Source of the DNA: Ignelater luminosus | Lineage: Eukaryota; Arthropoda; Insecta; Coleoptera; Elateridae | Direction: 5' to 3' | Length of the DNA: 64,000 bases | Assembly: GCA_011009095.1 (NCBI GenBank) | Contig: VTPC01089970.1 | Coordinates: 1-64,000 of the forward strand | Shown here: in pieces, positions 33,151 through 46,786 of the stretch | Layout of the letters: each line of letters begins with the position of its first letter | Position numbering within the stretch: the first letter of the stretch is position 1 | Program-made: the position numbers and the translations under genes | The notes under the pieces: generated by a model | Told to the model about the DNA's origin: nothing | The model's database searches: none | Seen by the model: only the letters and a program-made list of their open reading frames with translations

Positions 33151-36100
33151 TACACATAGAATTACTGTTAAAAGCTATATTAAGCGATTCGTTTTGGTTT
33201 ACAATAGTACAGCATTTAAAACAAAACTTTATAATTGCAGTCCTTCCCGTATATTGGAAATATAATAATTAAATAACTGATTTGATTTGATACCTGTTTT
33301 GTTTTCATTTATTACTTAATTATTTACATCTCAATATCTCACACTATTTCATGGAGCAATTTCGAGTTAAACTTTGACACCCTGTATCTTGGAAGTGGAG
33401 CACTTTCAGGCACATGTTTAAAACCTTTATTAAATTATCAGGTAAAATATCATTTCTTTCAAAAAAAAATTCTTTATAAATAAGTTCAGTTCTTCTTTCT
33501 AAGGTATTTAATGTAAGTTAAAAACTGTTTTTAAAAACTATTGCTTTGAGCAAAAGATTTGGCCATTAAACTAACACAATTTGATTCATATTTACATAAA
33601 AGGCCTGCTTTACAAATTGTGGAAGCAACTTCTGTAATCACTTTCTTCAATTCTACAAGATCTCCATTAAATATTTCAATAGTTTTTATATAATAAAGTA
33701 TTTAAATTCTTATAATACTGTTAACTACATATATCCAAAGAGACAGATCTGTAATCTCTGATGACCCCAGTAGAAATATTATTTTTAGACAACTCTCAGG
33801 AATTTATTATTATTTATATTTATAATCTTATTATCACAAACGAGATCATTTTTAACAAAGATAAGTATTCCATCACATTTATTTATTGGATTATAGAATG
33901 AGTCGCAGTTTATAAAATTAATAGTCATAAAAGATTAAAATACTTGTTTCAGAGAAAATGATTGATACAAATTATTATAATGGGGTCAATCCTTAATTAA
34001 TCAGAATTAACACAGATAGAGTTTAATAAGGAATTAAGTCTATTCACTGCATTATAATATACAGAGCGTTGTGTATTTATTTACCTTTATGACAAATTTT
34101 AGGGAGCAGCAGACCACATTAATAGGAATAATTTTTGTTAATAAACCAATCATCTCCACTACCTCTTTGTAAGCTACATCATTTTGTTGCATCACAGAGT
34201 AAGTAATGTATCAAGAAGGCGGCCTTTTAACTAAGATATTATGTTAAATTCAACATACTATAATGCCAAAAGTATTTATATAATTTATCTATTGGTACTA
34301 TCAGGCTATCAAAAGACAGCATTTTGAGAGCATTTACTCTAGCCTCGTGTTAAATCATAAATTGTCAAATAAACAAATCATTATTATATTACTTTTAGTT
34401 TCTTTATTTCTTTAAAGTAGTACCTAAATGTCAACATTCAGATGTCATCAGTTCCTTCACTATACCACACAAGAAAAATTACAGAGATCAGTTTAAAAGG
34501 TGTAGTTTTATTTAAATCGCTTTACATATTTCAGTGATTTTCGAAAAGATTGTTATTATCGATTCTATTTCAATTTTCAAACTTTACAACTCCACCATAT
34601 ATTCATTTTTTCCTCTGCATATTATGAATGTTAATTATTAATTTGTAACAATAATTAGATCATTTCCAATTTTCGGATTTTTACTTTATTCAGTTGTACT
34701 CAAGAGTACATTCGTATCGAGTGCTCTATGTCAAAAATGTAAATACATACTTATAGAATTAGTCAAAAGATACATTAAAGGAACAAGAAATACCTCCATT
34801 TCTGTAAGTTTAATGCTAAACACCAAATAAGTTGATTCTATACTTTGCGAAATATGCCTACTTTTAGGAGTTTAGAGACTCACGTCACAAGTATAGCCCT
34901 TTCTTGTTAGAATTCGGAGTAGGCTTTGATTTTATCACATTTTTGCAGTATACAACAAACAACGAACTCAAGTTTACAACCTAAAAACCAAAAATAACTA
35001 CATATATTGACAACTAATATTTATTTTAAAAAAATAACACAAATGATAGGTCTTTAACCTATAAAGTATATCTACTGTTACAAAAACATCACGTCAAGGC
35101 CAACTTTAAATTCTATAATATAGAAACTATCAAACTTTATTGGTCTAATATTGTAGATATGCAGAGGTCCATGACTTTTTACTATTTTATAAATCAACAT
35201 GAACACCTTTACAGAAAAAAAAAGAAACTACTCTACTAATTTCTTCTATTAAGTCAGATGTAAATTGTGAGGTTAAGTTTTGATAAAGTTAAACATGGCA
35301 AGTTTCTTAAAAAGTATAATACATGTAAATAGTTACAATAACTAGAAAAGTAAAATGCAAACTATGAAATTAAAAAATAAAAACTTGACAAATACAAAAA
35401 CAGAATGTAGCTGTAGCTAATGCCAGTAAAAGAAAACCACATTATTTAAGTTTTAAGTGCTTGTTGTTTACTTGATGAATAAATGTTCAAATTTAGAATG
35501 CTTCGAGTTCAAAGTTCAAATTCAAATACCTAATGGAAATTAAATCATCTTGATAAAACCAATAGTCAAACAGTTGAAAGATAGCTTCGAATGACAAAAC
35601 TTGGTGAAAAATATTTTTAAATCTTTTCAATTTAAAGACACGTCGAATTATTAACAAAAATCTGCATATAACAAGATAAAATAAGTAAACAATCAAATCA
35701 TAGCACTTTCCGTTATTATCTACAATTTAGAAACAGAGTGGTTAATGTTGACTATATGTTAAAGAAGATCCGATTCAAATGGTTATTATTTGTAAAGATT
35801 GAATATTTCATTACTTTTGAAAAATATCATTTTTATATTCTATAACCATACTCAGAATATTGATACACTACGTCTATTACATTAGCAATATATCCTTAGA
35901 ATCTTTCAAAGAAACTTCCATTATGAAAACATTAAATATTTTTATTTTACACAATTTTATGTAAAAACAATTTTAACAACTCAATAATAGGTATCTGACT
36001 ATTTGAGTTATTATGGAAAAGGTACACCTATATGAAGAAATCAATTTATCAGTACTCTTCAATAATATACAATTTTATTATTTCTTGATGCATCTCTCTA

Positions 36101-38361
36101 TAACATGGTTATAAGTAGGTATTTAGAAAGTACTTTCCACTTTGAAAGAACGTTATCAAGGTTTCATCAACTACCTATGTATAGCAGTATTTAATATCCA
36201 ATTAAAGACATTAGTATCGTTAATATTGAAATGGTATGATTAAGAATTCATTACTCATACGTATATGTAAAAGATGATGACTCAATAGCATTTAGTAGGT
36301 ATTTGCAAACATATTTATGAGGTTGAAATGTACCCGCAAGCCGAACATCTACGTGAAGAATAACAGAACATGGTGGATGGACTTTCAATAAGGACAGAAA
36401 TCAACGCGTTTTTCGAACAAATTGAACCTTACGATCCAATGAGCAAGAACGAGACGCTTCATGCTTATTAACAGTCCCAATTTGAAGAATAGTTTTTAAT
36501 TTTTGCAAATACCTAAATACATCGTTATGAACTTACGTTAACTCCAAGACAAATCTTGATATTCTTCACAATTTCTCGACTGCGAGTTACATCTTCGAAA
36601 ATGGACTTCAACGTATCCAGTTTATCAGACAAGCACAATCGACAGCAGGAGCTGAAATTACTCCACCTACGTTCACTCATCGTCTCAAACTTATATTATA
36701 ACACTCCTATCAATAGAGATTTTTAGGAACACACCAACTTTTATTTAATAAACGCGTTCTACAATATTTTTTTTCAATGAAAACTACACCGTTTTGCTTC
36801 CGTAACATTCCACAAAACAAGCAGGAACGCCATGTCTGGCATCATTTCCCTTCCCCACCATGTAGAGATGGATGCATAGCTCTCAATACCCAAGCATTGA
36901 AATGGTAGCGGTCTCATGTTGAAGCAATTCAGTTTTTCGTGAACGAAATATTTTAGAAATTCTAACTGAAATAATGCTCAGACTCTAAAATATGTTTAAA
37001 TTCTGAATCGTAAATAATTAAAATTAAAGCCAAACAGTATCCAGAAAACTCTTTATTCGTAAAAACGATTCTGAAAGGTCATTTACTTCATCAAACATTA
37101 ACTCTTCTTGTCGGATTTTATCTTAATTTTGCTAGCGTATACGCATACCGTTAACAAATTTACGAATACTGTTGAATATTATTACTGTTTGCAAATCGCT
37201 TATCGAAATGATAACGACATTCTAAAACGTAAATTTGTTTTAAATGATTGGAATCATTTTTTGTAAGAATGTTAAGTATGGTTTCAGAAAATAGTGATGT
37301 ATTCTACAGAATATTCTCTGTGAAGAATATATTTACACATAAAGAAAATAAAAATGGAAAGTTTATACGGAAACATTTACTACTATGCGATCAGAGGCGA
37401 CAGAATCTACTTGTACTAGCATCTTCTCCAATTTACGGTTGAAATTGAAATATAAGCATAAACTACTTTTAAATATTTCTAAATTCCAATAAAATATAAC
37501 TATTTTTAATTAAATCCAATTGTTAATAATATCTGTGCTTCAACTAAAATTATTATAGCTGATTTTTGGAAAACGGAACGCCTTTCACCCTTTTCATCTA
37601 GCACCACAAAAGTAAATTCAGTGGCTGTTACTACATATCCTTTCAAACATTTTATCCGGATATTTAATACCCTTCCCAATCTATCCCTATTGTTATAATA
37701 GTAATTTATTCTTTTTTAAAAGTTATCCGTGAATTCCAAGATTAGTTTGTTTTTTCTAACAGCAAAAAACAAGAAAACACGGAATCATAACGACCTTTTT
37801 ATCAATTGCTTATGCTAGAGATTGGCACGGGACAAAGAAAATGATTGCAGGCAGCAGTTGGAAACTCTGAAAATGTTTGACAAAAGAATGCGTGGATTTT
37901 GTTAGATTTATTGCTAAATTAATTTATATATCGTTAAGAACCTACCATAACGATATTTTTTTTATTATATTTGGGAATATAATGCGCATCTTCCTATAAC
38001 ATTCCAAAGCCGGCCATCATCTGAGCAACACCTGCTTTCAGCCATTTGGTATCGGTCTAACGAACGTATTATTTATTATATTATGCTACTGCAGAAAACA
38101 TTTCTTCTGATGTACACAAATTAAGATTTAATACTCAATGGAGCCTTGTACATGATATTAAGGTAAGGCTAAAGATTACAAGTGAGCAATATATCAAGAA
38201 TGCATCTTCTTTATTGAGCAGTAAAAAAAATGCGGTTAAAACTTAACAAAAACGGATAAAGAAAATAATATCAATTAAATTTATTGTAGAATTATATAGA
38301 ATTTACTTTTTCTATCATTTATGTTTATAGAATAAACCCTAGGAATATATAACCTATAAAA
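33151..38361. other. 5-kb AT-rich region upstream of Bre1, no gene recognised
   Basis: No long frame, no recognised transposon and no convincing exon. The part nearest 38361 should hold the Bre1 promoter and 5' UTR; 'gtttatag' at about 38330 could be an acceptor for a 5' UTR exon. Slightly less AT-rich patches occur near 36340-36900. Confidence 0.4.
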
Positions 38362-41300
38362 ATGTCGAAACGACATGCCGAAGAAAGTAGCAGTAGCGGG
38401 CAGCCCGCTATTAAAAGAATTCATTTTGAACCCCACTTGATTGGGCCAGTTTCAACATTAGAAGAAATGGATATCAAAGTTCTACGGTTTCAGAATAAGA
38501 AATTGGCTCAGGTTCGTTTGAATTTTGTTGTTTATCGTTTGCTAATTTTACTTTTTAATAGCGCATTGAACAACGGTTGCGGACTGAAGCTGAATTGAGA
38601 CAAAGAATTGAACAATTAGAAAAGAGGCAGACTCAAGATGATGCTGTCCTTAATGTTGTTAATCGTTATTGGAATCAGCTTAATGAAGATATTCGTGTTT
38701 TACTGCAACGTTTTGATGCAGAAACTTCGGATGAATCAGAAAATAAAAGTAAAATTAATTAGATGGGAGAATTAAAATGTATCTTTAAATAAAATTGATT
38801 TGTAGATGAGAATGAAGCCACTACTTCTTTCTTAACGCAATTGTCAACGTGGGATAAGGAAGAGTTAGATGATAAATTAGCAAATCGTGTACAGGTTTCG
38901 AAACGTGCCGTAGCTAAGGTTATTCAAGCATTCGATCGCCTAATGCAAAGGAATGAAAAGATTACTTTAGTGATCAAAGGAGAATTAGAAGGACGTAAGT
39001 AAATTTTTATAAAATTATTATTTATTTTTGTAGTGCTTAGTTGTTTAGAGATTGTGCCGATATATCATCGTGTGTTTTAGCAGTGTAAGTATTGTTTTAA
39101 TATAACAATGTTTTACTCATTGATACATCAATTAAATTGTTTTTTAGAAGATGCACCAACCATTGACGAAGTTATAAGGAATACTAATGAGGAGTTACAA
39201 GGTGAAAATCGAAACCTACAAGCTTTGAATACAACATTACACGAGAAATACCATACGATTAGTTTGAAAATGTCTGAACTACAAGATTCAGTTACAGCAA
39301 AAGAAACTGAAACTGCAGAATTAAAAAATCAAATTGATGATTTACAGTATGAACTTGAAAAAGTTCGTTGTCGTAATGATAAGTTAGAAAATCACCTAGC
39401 AGAGGCAATTGAAAAGCTTAAAACTTACCATCAGTTGCATGGTGAACAAGAAAAGGATGCACAACCTAAACCTACAATACAGTCTAGTATTTCTCAAGCA
39501 AAAGTAGAAGATTTAACTAAAGAAATTGAAGAATGGAGAGAATTAGCTAATAATCGCTTACAAGAATTAGATAAGTTACATCAAACGCATAGGGAAACTC
39601 TTAAAGAAGTTGAAAAATTGAAAATGGATGTAAGTCAGAAGTGACTACAGTTTGATTCTAAACTACTGAAAACAGAGAAGGCTGTGGTCACAAATTATTT
39701 TAGTGAAAAACAGGATAAGCATCTTGACAGAAAGAAAATTAATGCTTTTTAATCTGTTAAAAGTGTCAAATACAAACTTCGAGATTCAAGTTTCTTAAAG
39801 AATACAGAGATACCTTGTCTCAGTTGAAAATAATAATATTTTAATACTATTGTAATGAATGCAAGAATAAACAAAATTAAATAATTTTAATATTTATTTC
39901 TTAACTGCTGCTACTTTGTTACTTTATTTGGGAGGAAAACTCATGACACTCTGTTTTCTACAGTTTGAGAACAAATCTTATTATTAACATTAACTAAAAT
40001 TACATGAATTGATTATTTTAGATTCGACAATTACCTGAAAGTGTAATAGTAGAAACAACTGAATATAAATGTTTACAATCTCAATTTTCAGTTTTGTATA
40101 ATGAATCTATGCAATTAAAAACACAATTAGATGAAGCAAGACAGCAACTCCAATCGAGCAAAAATGCTCATCTTAGGAATATTGAAATGATGGAGGTAAT
40201 CTCTGACATTTGCCTTTTTTGTTTTAAATTCAATCTTTATAACAAGAAATCTTTTAACAGAGTGAAGAATTAATGGCCCAAAAGAAACTTCGACAAGAAG
40301 TAATGCAATTGGAAGACTTATTAGCCCAACTTCGTAAGGAATATGAAATGTTACGTATCGAATTTGAGCAGAATTTAGCTGCAAATGAACAAACTGGACC
40401 AATTAATAGGGAGATGAGGCATCTTATCACGTCATTACAGAATAATACAACACAGTTGAAAGGTGAAGTTCATAGATATAAACGTAAATATAAAGAAGCA
40501 AATTCTGAAATTCCTAAGGTTAGTAAATTCTTTACTTCTCATCTTAATTTTTAACATGTGATTGTTATAGTTGCGCAAAGAAATAGAAGAATTGACTTCT
40601 AAATTAGCTCAGCAACAAACTATTTCGCAAGAGAGTAAAGAGAATATCAAACAAGAAATAAAAGAAGAGGAAAGTACAAGTGGTGAAAGTAGTGCACAGG
40701 TAAAAGAAGAATCTTCTGGTACACCATCAGTTAAAAAGGAAGGTGAAGAAGAAACAGAGGTTATTATCTTTTTTAAATTTCTATAGCACAAGTTAAAGTT
40801 GTAATTGTAAAATGACAAAATGGCAATTTTTGCTTATTGTATAAAACTTCATGTATAGTAAGATACTTAGTTTGAAAGAAAAAAGTAAACATAACACCAA
40901 TTTTGAAATTCTAACCTCAAAAAGTCAAAAGTGACAGCTTCATACTAATTTTTTCCCAATGAAATTGTAGCAAACAGAAGAGCAAGAAGGTGATAAAGAG
41001 AAAGTTGCTGGTGCTGCAACTTCGCCAACAGCCAAAAAAGATGGTACTGTTAAACAAGATAAAGGTGCAGTTAAAAAAGATCCAGCTGTTAAGACTGACA
41101 AGGATCATCGTGAAATGCAAAGGGCAAAAGAAGCGAAAATTGCTGAAAATGAAGCTATTAGAGAATTAAAAGCCCAGCTTAAGTACGTATGAATCTCTTA
41201 CCCCCGGTTGCATAAAGCATTTTTAAAGCCACTGTTAGCTAACTTTAAAATGTAGCAATCTGATTGATGAATTTTCAGTTAACATTAAATTCTACTTCTG

Positions 41301-42623
41301 ATCGGTTAATGACATTCTTAATTTGACAACAGAGTTAAGAACGCTTTATGCAACTGGGAGTTAATGTTAATTTTTATTATATAATTATTTGTTTAGGAAA
41401 GCTACGAATGATCAAAAAGAAATGAAGCTGCTTTTAGATATGTACAAAGGAGTAAGCAAGGAACAAAGAGATAAAGTACAATTAATGGCGATGGAGAAGA
41501 AACTAAGAAGTGAAATTGAGGAAATGCGTCAACAAATGAAAAAGATGCAGGTGCGCATTTTATACTATTTATCCATGCATTTTGTTCTAGAAGCAAACTA
41601 ACTACATGTAACAGTTTTATTACCAGGAAAGTAAGCGTGAGGAAAGAAAGAAGTTGGCAGATGAAGAAGCATTGCGTAAAATTAAACAACTAGAGGAACA
41701 AAAATATGAATTGCAAAAGCAAGTTCAATCTCAGAAACCTGCAGAAGGAAACTGGCCAAGTCATACTGCTCTACATCAAATGAGGCCGTTCGTTGGTTCG
41801 CTAGAAGAGGAAGCCCTTTTGAATGAAATGGAAGTAACTGGACAAGCATTCGAAGACATGCAAGAGCAAAATTCTCGGTTGATTCAGCAGTTACGAGAAA
41901 AGGACGATGCAAATTTCAAACTTATGACGGAACGTATCAAGTCTAATCAGTTACAGAAGCTTGCAAGAGAAGAAAAGGATGTTTTGAAAGAACAGGTTGG
42001 TACATTGACTACACAAGTAGATTCAGCTAATGTTGTCGTGCGAAAATTAGAGGAAAAAGAAAGGATTCTGCAAAATACTTTAGCAACTATAGAAAAAGAA
42101 CTGTCTTTGCGACAACAAGCAATGGAAATGCATAAACGTAAAGCTATTGAATCGGCACAGTCTGCAGCTGATTTAAAACTTCATTTAGGTAAGCATTAAA
42201 AGCATAAACATTCAATTAGAAAATGATTATATTAATGTTGTAGAAAAATATCATTCGCAAATGAAAGAAGCACAGCAGGTAGTAGCTGAAAAGACTAGTT
42301 CTTTGGAAGCAGAAGCATATAAGACTAAACGTTTACAAGAAGAAATAGCACAGTTTAAGCGTAAGGTTGAACGAATGAAGAAAATGGAAATGGCAGGAAC
42401 TACTTTAGATGAAGTCATGATGGAAGAAATTCGTGAATACAAAGAAACATTAACTTGTCCATCATGTAAAGTTAAAAGGAAAGATGCAGTTCTTTCAAAG
42501 TGTTTCCATGTATTTTGTTACGATTGCCTTAAGACAAGATATGAAACTAGACAAAGGAAATGTCCAAAATGTAATTGTGCTTTCGGAGCAAATGACTATC
42601 ATCGGCTTTATTTATCTAATTAA
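38362..42623 (+). CDS. Bre1: E3 ubiquitin-protein ligase Bre1 (RNF20/RNF40 orthologue)
   Basis: Bre1 monoubiquitinates histone H2B in the nucleus with an E2 of the Rad6 class, a mark needed for H3K4/K79 methylation and transcription elongation. Eleven exons: 38362-38511, 38562-38748, 38806-38994, 39148-39629, 40022-40195, 40261-40518, 40571-40759, 40971-41182, 41397-41550, 41627-42188, 42244-42623. All junctions are GT-AG with matching phase; the sum is 2937 bp, a 978-residue protein plus stop, normal for the family. The N terminus is [15 protein letters not shown] with [19 protein letters not shown] nearly continuous coiled coil follows, with a Lys/Glu-rich segment around exons 7-8. The C terminus is a C3HC4 [24 protein letters not shown], then FCYDCL and [10 protein letters not shown]. 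The end LYLSN is at the usual place. No lesion seen. One intron carries a MITE. Confidence 0.97.
41201..41358. mobile_element. MITE in Bre1 intron 8
   Basis: Inverted ends 'cccccggttgcataaagc' and 'gctttatgcaactggg', with inner matches 'gttaac'-type blocks. About 158 bp, wholly intronic and away from both splice sites. Confidence 0.75.
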
Positions 42624-43040
42624 GAAAATGTCTTTATTTGTAGTACTTGCAAAGTGAAAATCCAGTTACTAGGACATACTATTTTATATTTTGTTTATTA
42701 TAATTCTTTTTCTACATAAATTAATATTTATGTTAGTAGCAAGATATACTTGATTTTGTCAAAACTTGCTGCTCTTAAGACGGTGGTAATTGCTACATCA
42801 TTCTGTAGGCTATTCATTATCGAATAATCAATTATTGTACCTAAATGTTTTAAATGTGCTTTCTTTATTTAGTAAATAATAATGTAAGAAATTACTTGAT
42901 AGTAGTATTTATTGTAGTTGTAATGTAAATTATTTTTAGAAGATTAATATTACTTGTTAAAATTTCCCAGAAGCCCATGCAAATTTGGCAGGTTTCACCT
43001 GTTGACAGTAGAATTCCTAAATACACAATAATAATAATAC
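42624..43040. other. Bre1 3' UTR / downstream flank
   Basis: AT-rich sequence following the Bre1 stop. No clear AATAAA was identified. It ends at the mariner-like element. Confidence 0.4.
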
Positions 43041-44672
43041 ATAGTTTGTCTAAGGCTACTAGGTACATAGCCAGTATTGTTGTATATGTATCCAAGGTTA
43101 TGAAATAATCGTTAATAAAGCTGGTACTGTACTAAAAACCATAGAAACCAACTAAGAAAATCCATATTAAAAGCATTTTGATAATCTGAGATCATTTAAT
43201 AACAAAAACAAAAAAAAATAGGTATTTACAATAAAAAAAACACTTTTCAATAATTCTAAATTATTTAACTCCCTCAAGAATACAAAAGTTCTACAATTTA
43301 ATTTTACATTTACAATAAATGTTCAAATAAGCCGTCTTCCTGAGCCAACCAATAACCCAGACAATCGTAAAATTCTTATCTTAACATTTCTTAATATTAG
43401 AGGAGTCACAGAGTTTTAATAGCTTGGATAATCTTTTCTCTGAGCTCGTCCAACATATGCGCTCTCATTTCTTCTTGGCGATAAATAACATTTTTAATAT
43501 GCTCCCATAAAAAAAGTCATTCACTGACCTTGGCGGCCACCTAATCCTTCCTCTATGACTTATTAGGCGGTTAGGAAAAGTATTATTTAAAAATTCCTGT
43601 ATTTGCGCAGTTTCATGGGCGGGACATCCATCTTGCTGGAACCAGATACTTTCCAATCTAATGCTCCTTTGATGAAGCATTGAATTACTGCAGTCTCCAG
43701 AAGATTTAAATATCTAATTCCATTTAAATTTTAATTTATAAAGAATGGCCCAATAATTGTATCTCCTATAATCCCTGCTCAAACATTTAACTTTTGAGGA
43801 TACTGGGTACGATAATCGTAATGTTCATGAGTCTTTTGGCGGGACCAGTAACGAACTACAGAAGGGTCGTCACTAAATAAAATATTGCTGATAAAATTAT
43901 GCTTTCGGTTTGCCATTTCCATAACCGTTTCGCAGAAGTCCATTCTTCTTATTTGATCTTCAGGAAATTGTTGAGTTTTCTCAATTTTGAAATATTTATA
44001 ATTATTTTCTTTCAAAATTTTGCGAACAGTATCTTTGCTAATGTCTAAAACCTCACCAACTTGCCTCAGAGATAGAAAATTAATTTCTTCGATTGCAGCA
44101 CAAACAGCTACTTGTTGATTTTCCTCCTCTTCCGTTTTTTCATGAACAGTTCTATTTTTATGAAAATTTGGTGAAATTTATCCAAACCTTTCAAAATTCG
44201 AAATTATTCTACTAATGGTTGTAACCGATGGTGGAGGTCGGTTTTCAAATGCATTAACGAATAAGTTGATTATGTCACGATAAGAATTTCCCAAGTAATG
44301 CCATTTTACAACTTGTACTTTTTCTGGAATCGAATAAACATCCATGTTTTTGAAAAACTCAAATAAAAAAATTAATAATAATGATATTAACAAGTAACAA
44401 AATCAAACAGTCAGAATTTTCAGATTTACATATCCTCATGATATTAATCTTTTTATAATTTGGTCAAGGGTATCTACTAGTTTTGTGATTATTATTAAAA
44501 CAATTATATTAAATAGCAAGTATCTGTTACCTAGACTAGGTAAGTACATAGAAGCCTCAGACAAGCTGTATTTTGTTTATTTTTAGTAATTTTATTGTTA
44601 ACGATTGTTCCATAACCTTGGATACATATACAACAATAGCGGCTATGTTCCTAGTAGCCTAAGACAAACTGT
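43041..44672 (-). mobile_element. Mariner-like transposon, copy 2 (defective)
   Basis: Same family as 1546-3188, with matching ends ('agtttgtctaaggctactag' left, 'ctagtagcctaagacaaact' right) and almost the same length. TA-rich flanks. It lies about 400 bp downstream of Bre1 in opposite orientation. Confidence 0.9.
43321..44345 (-). pseudogene. Mariner-like transposase relic, copy 2
   Basis: It begins MDVYSIPEKVQVVKWHYLGN at 44345 (HTH) and keeps NISNILFSDD with a deletion right after the first Asp: the 'ECTFSLNGRHN' stretch present in copy 1 is missing. It also retains WFQQDGCPAHETAQIQEFLN (second Asp) and IRWPPRSVNDFFYGS, damaged around the third acidic residue. A frame break lies between the N-terminal and central parts. 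Different lesions from copy 1 mean the two copies died independently. Confidence 0.85.
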
Positions 44673-45858
44673 ATATAAAGAGATGAGCCAAGTCAGGTTT
44701 GTTCTAGTCGGTGAACCACTTTTATGATTTAAAAGGGGATTTGGCCTCACTTTGAAAATAGGGAAAACTGGATAAAGATTTTATAGAAAAAACCATGGAA
44801 TTAGGAAAATTGAAATACAAGTAAAAATTATAGAATTGCTAATAATGGCAAAAATTCTGCAATTGCTAATAAAAACAGGACGGTTCTTGAGGTGATCTTT
44901 GCCAATAAATTTTTATTGTTTAAAACTGACTTAGAAAAGTGTACTGTGACAAAATTCATGCTCTAGACTTTTGTAACTATGGCAGAAAAAGAGGTGAACA
45001 ACTCCAATCACCATTGCCAGAGATGGCAATAGGTCTAGATCTGATGATTTTACAACTTTCTGATTGGTTTTGATAACGTGCTTTACTGTTATTGCAACAG
45101 CATTTTTTACCCTCATATTAGTTTCCATAGAGGTTGTGACAATCGTGTTTTTTTTTCAATAGCTATGAATTTGCTTTTATTTGAACAATTGAATTAATTA
45201 CCTCAAAAATTGTATAATGAATATTGTAGTTAACTCCAAATCATTATTTCTGCAAAAGTAAGAACCCCAAAGCAGGTAAGATAAGAATTGAGGCAGATTG
45301 TAGCATATGGTGAATCAAATAAGTCCCAGTTGTATATCGGCCTTTGAATAGTAATAGATAGTATAGAATTCTTTAGAAAGATTTCATGGAAATCCTGGAG
45401 AAGTCAGAGAATTTGATTTGCAATGTAATCCAAACCCTGTATTGTATTGAGAACATGCACATGGGGTACAAAGAAAATACTATATCTATTGTGTTATCAA
45501 TTACAAATGATATTTTTCATCCTTGATTAATTTTTATCTCAATTTTAATAATACAATTAATTAATGTTTCTCCTGAAAACATTATGGCAAGCAGAGAATT
45601 TAAATAAATTTAAAAGTACATGCTATTTTCCTATGGTGCAGAATCAAGCGCACCACTTTGTATAACTAAATATTATAAACTTTTCTGTCTCTGTACTTAA
45701 TTTGACATCTGTAAATCTCGAGATTTGCCATAAATTAATGTTTTTTTTTCTCATTTTACATAAACAAATACAAAAGGTTTCGTTTGATACTCGTGCTCTG
45801 TCACTTTGCAAGCACTTATTCTTTTTTTGCAGCATTTGTGACAGTACATTTGTACTGG
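44673..45858. other. Intergenic, nothing recognised
   Basis: No supported gene or repeat. AT-rich sequence only. Confidence 0.5.
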
Positions 45859-46567
45859 CTTGCAAAGCAAAAAGGCCCTAATTCTGAAAATGTAGTTTTG
45901 AGATATTGAGTGAAATGTGTTTGGCTTTCTTCACATTTGTATATGGTATGACATTTTAAAAATTAATCTGTATCACTTATGTATCTTCAAGTTAGGGCTT
46001 TCTTGCTTGGTATACATATGCAGAGTATGTCCATTTTACAGGTCCTCCCCTGAATGTTTAGGAATAGGCAACACGTCTTACAATTCAGAGATATCTTTGT
46101 GTAATTGCAGATTTTAAAACAATATGGATCATGTTTGTATAGTTTGTTTTCTATGCCAACGTCAAAATCCCTTAATCCATGCTGATTAGAAATTTGCTTT
46201 TTTAGAAAACACAATAAGACTAATTATAAACATTATAAAACCTTAAGAATTTAATAATAAACAAGAAAACTTATTTAACAAAATGAATAGGTTTGTACAA
46301 AAGTTAAACAGGAAATATAACCAAACAAATGTCAAACAATTGACTTTTGTCAGTTTTTAAATTCACAACAAACTATAGTTTAATTAGGAAGGGTTGAACT
46401 TTTTAAAGAAAAGTTGGCTCTGAATTGTAAGACAGGTTGCCTATTCCCATTCAGGGAAAGACTCATAAAATGGGCATACTGTAGATTTCAGTGAAAAAGA
46501 ATCCAGCAAAACCCTGAACTCAGTTTTGTTTATTTCTCAAGTTAGGACCTTTTTGCTTTGCAGGGCA
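45859..46567. mobile_element. ~0.7-kb MITE with split inverted arms
   Basis: Outer match 'gcaaagcaaaaaggccctaa' against complement 'gcaaagcaaaaaggtcctaa'. Inner match: 'ccctgaatg', 'aggaataggcaac' and 'gtcttacaattcagag' at 46050-46090 recur inverted at 46410-46470. No coding capacity. Confidence 0.7.
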
Positions 46568-46786
46568 GTATATCAAAAATGACTATTAATTGGTGGAAAT
46601 TGTTTTATATGTTGCTATGGAAATTAGACTAAGGGCCGGTTTTTTAATTCAAATTTTAAACTTTCTTTATGCAATAAGTAACTTATGTTTTCTATGTGCT
46701 GTTTATTGTCAAGTTACTTATGAAATAAACAGAAATTTATTGTTCATTCAGTTTGACTAATTAGAAAAGATTCACATTGTAATGTG

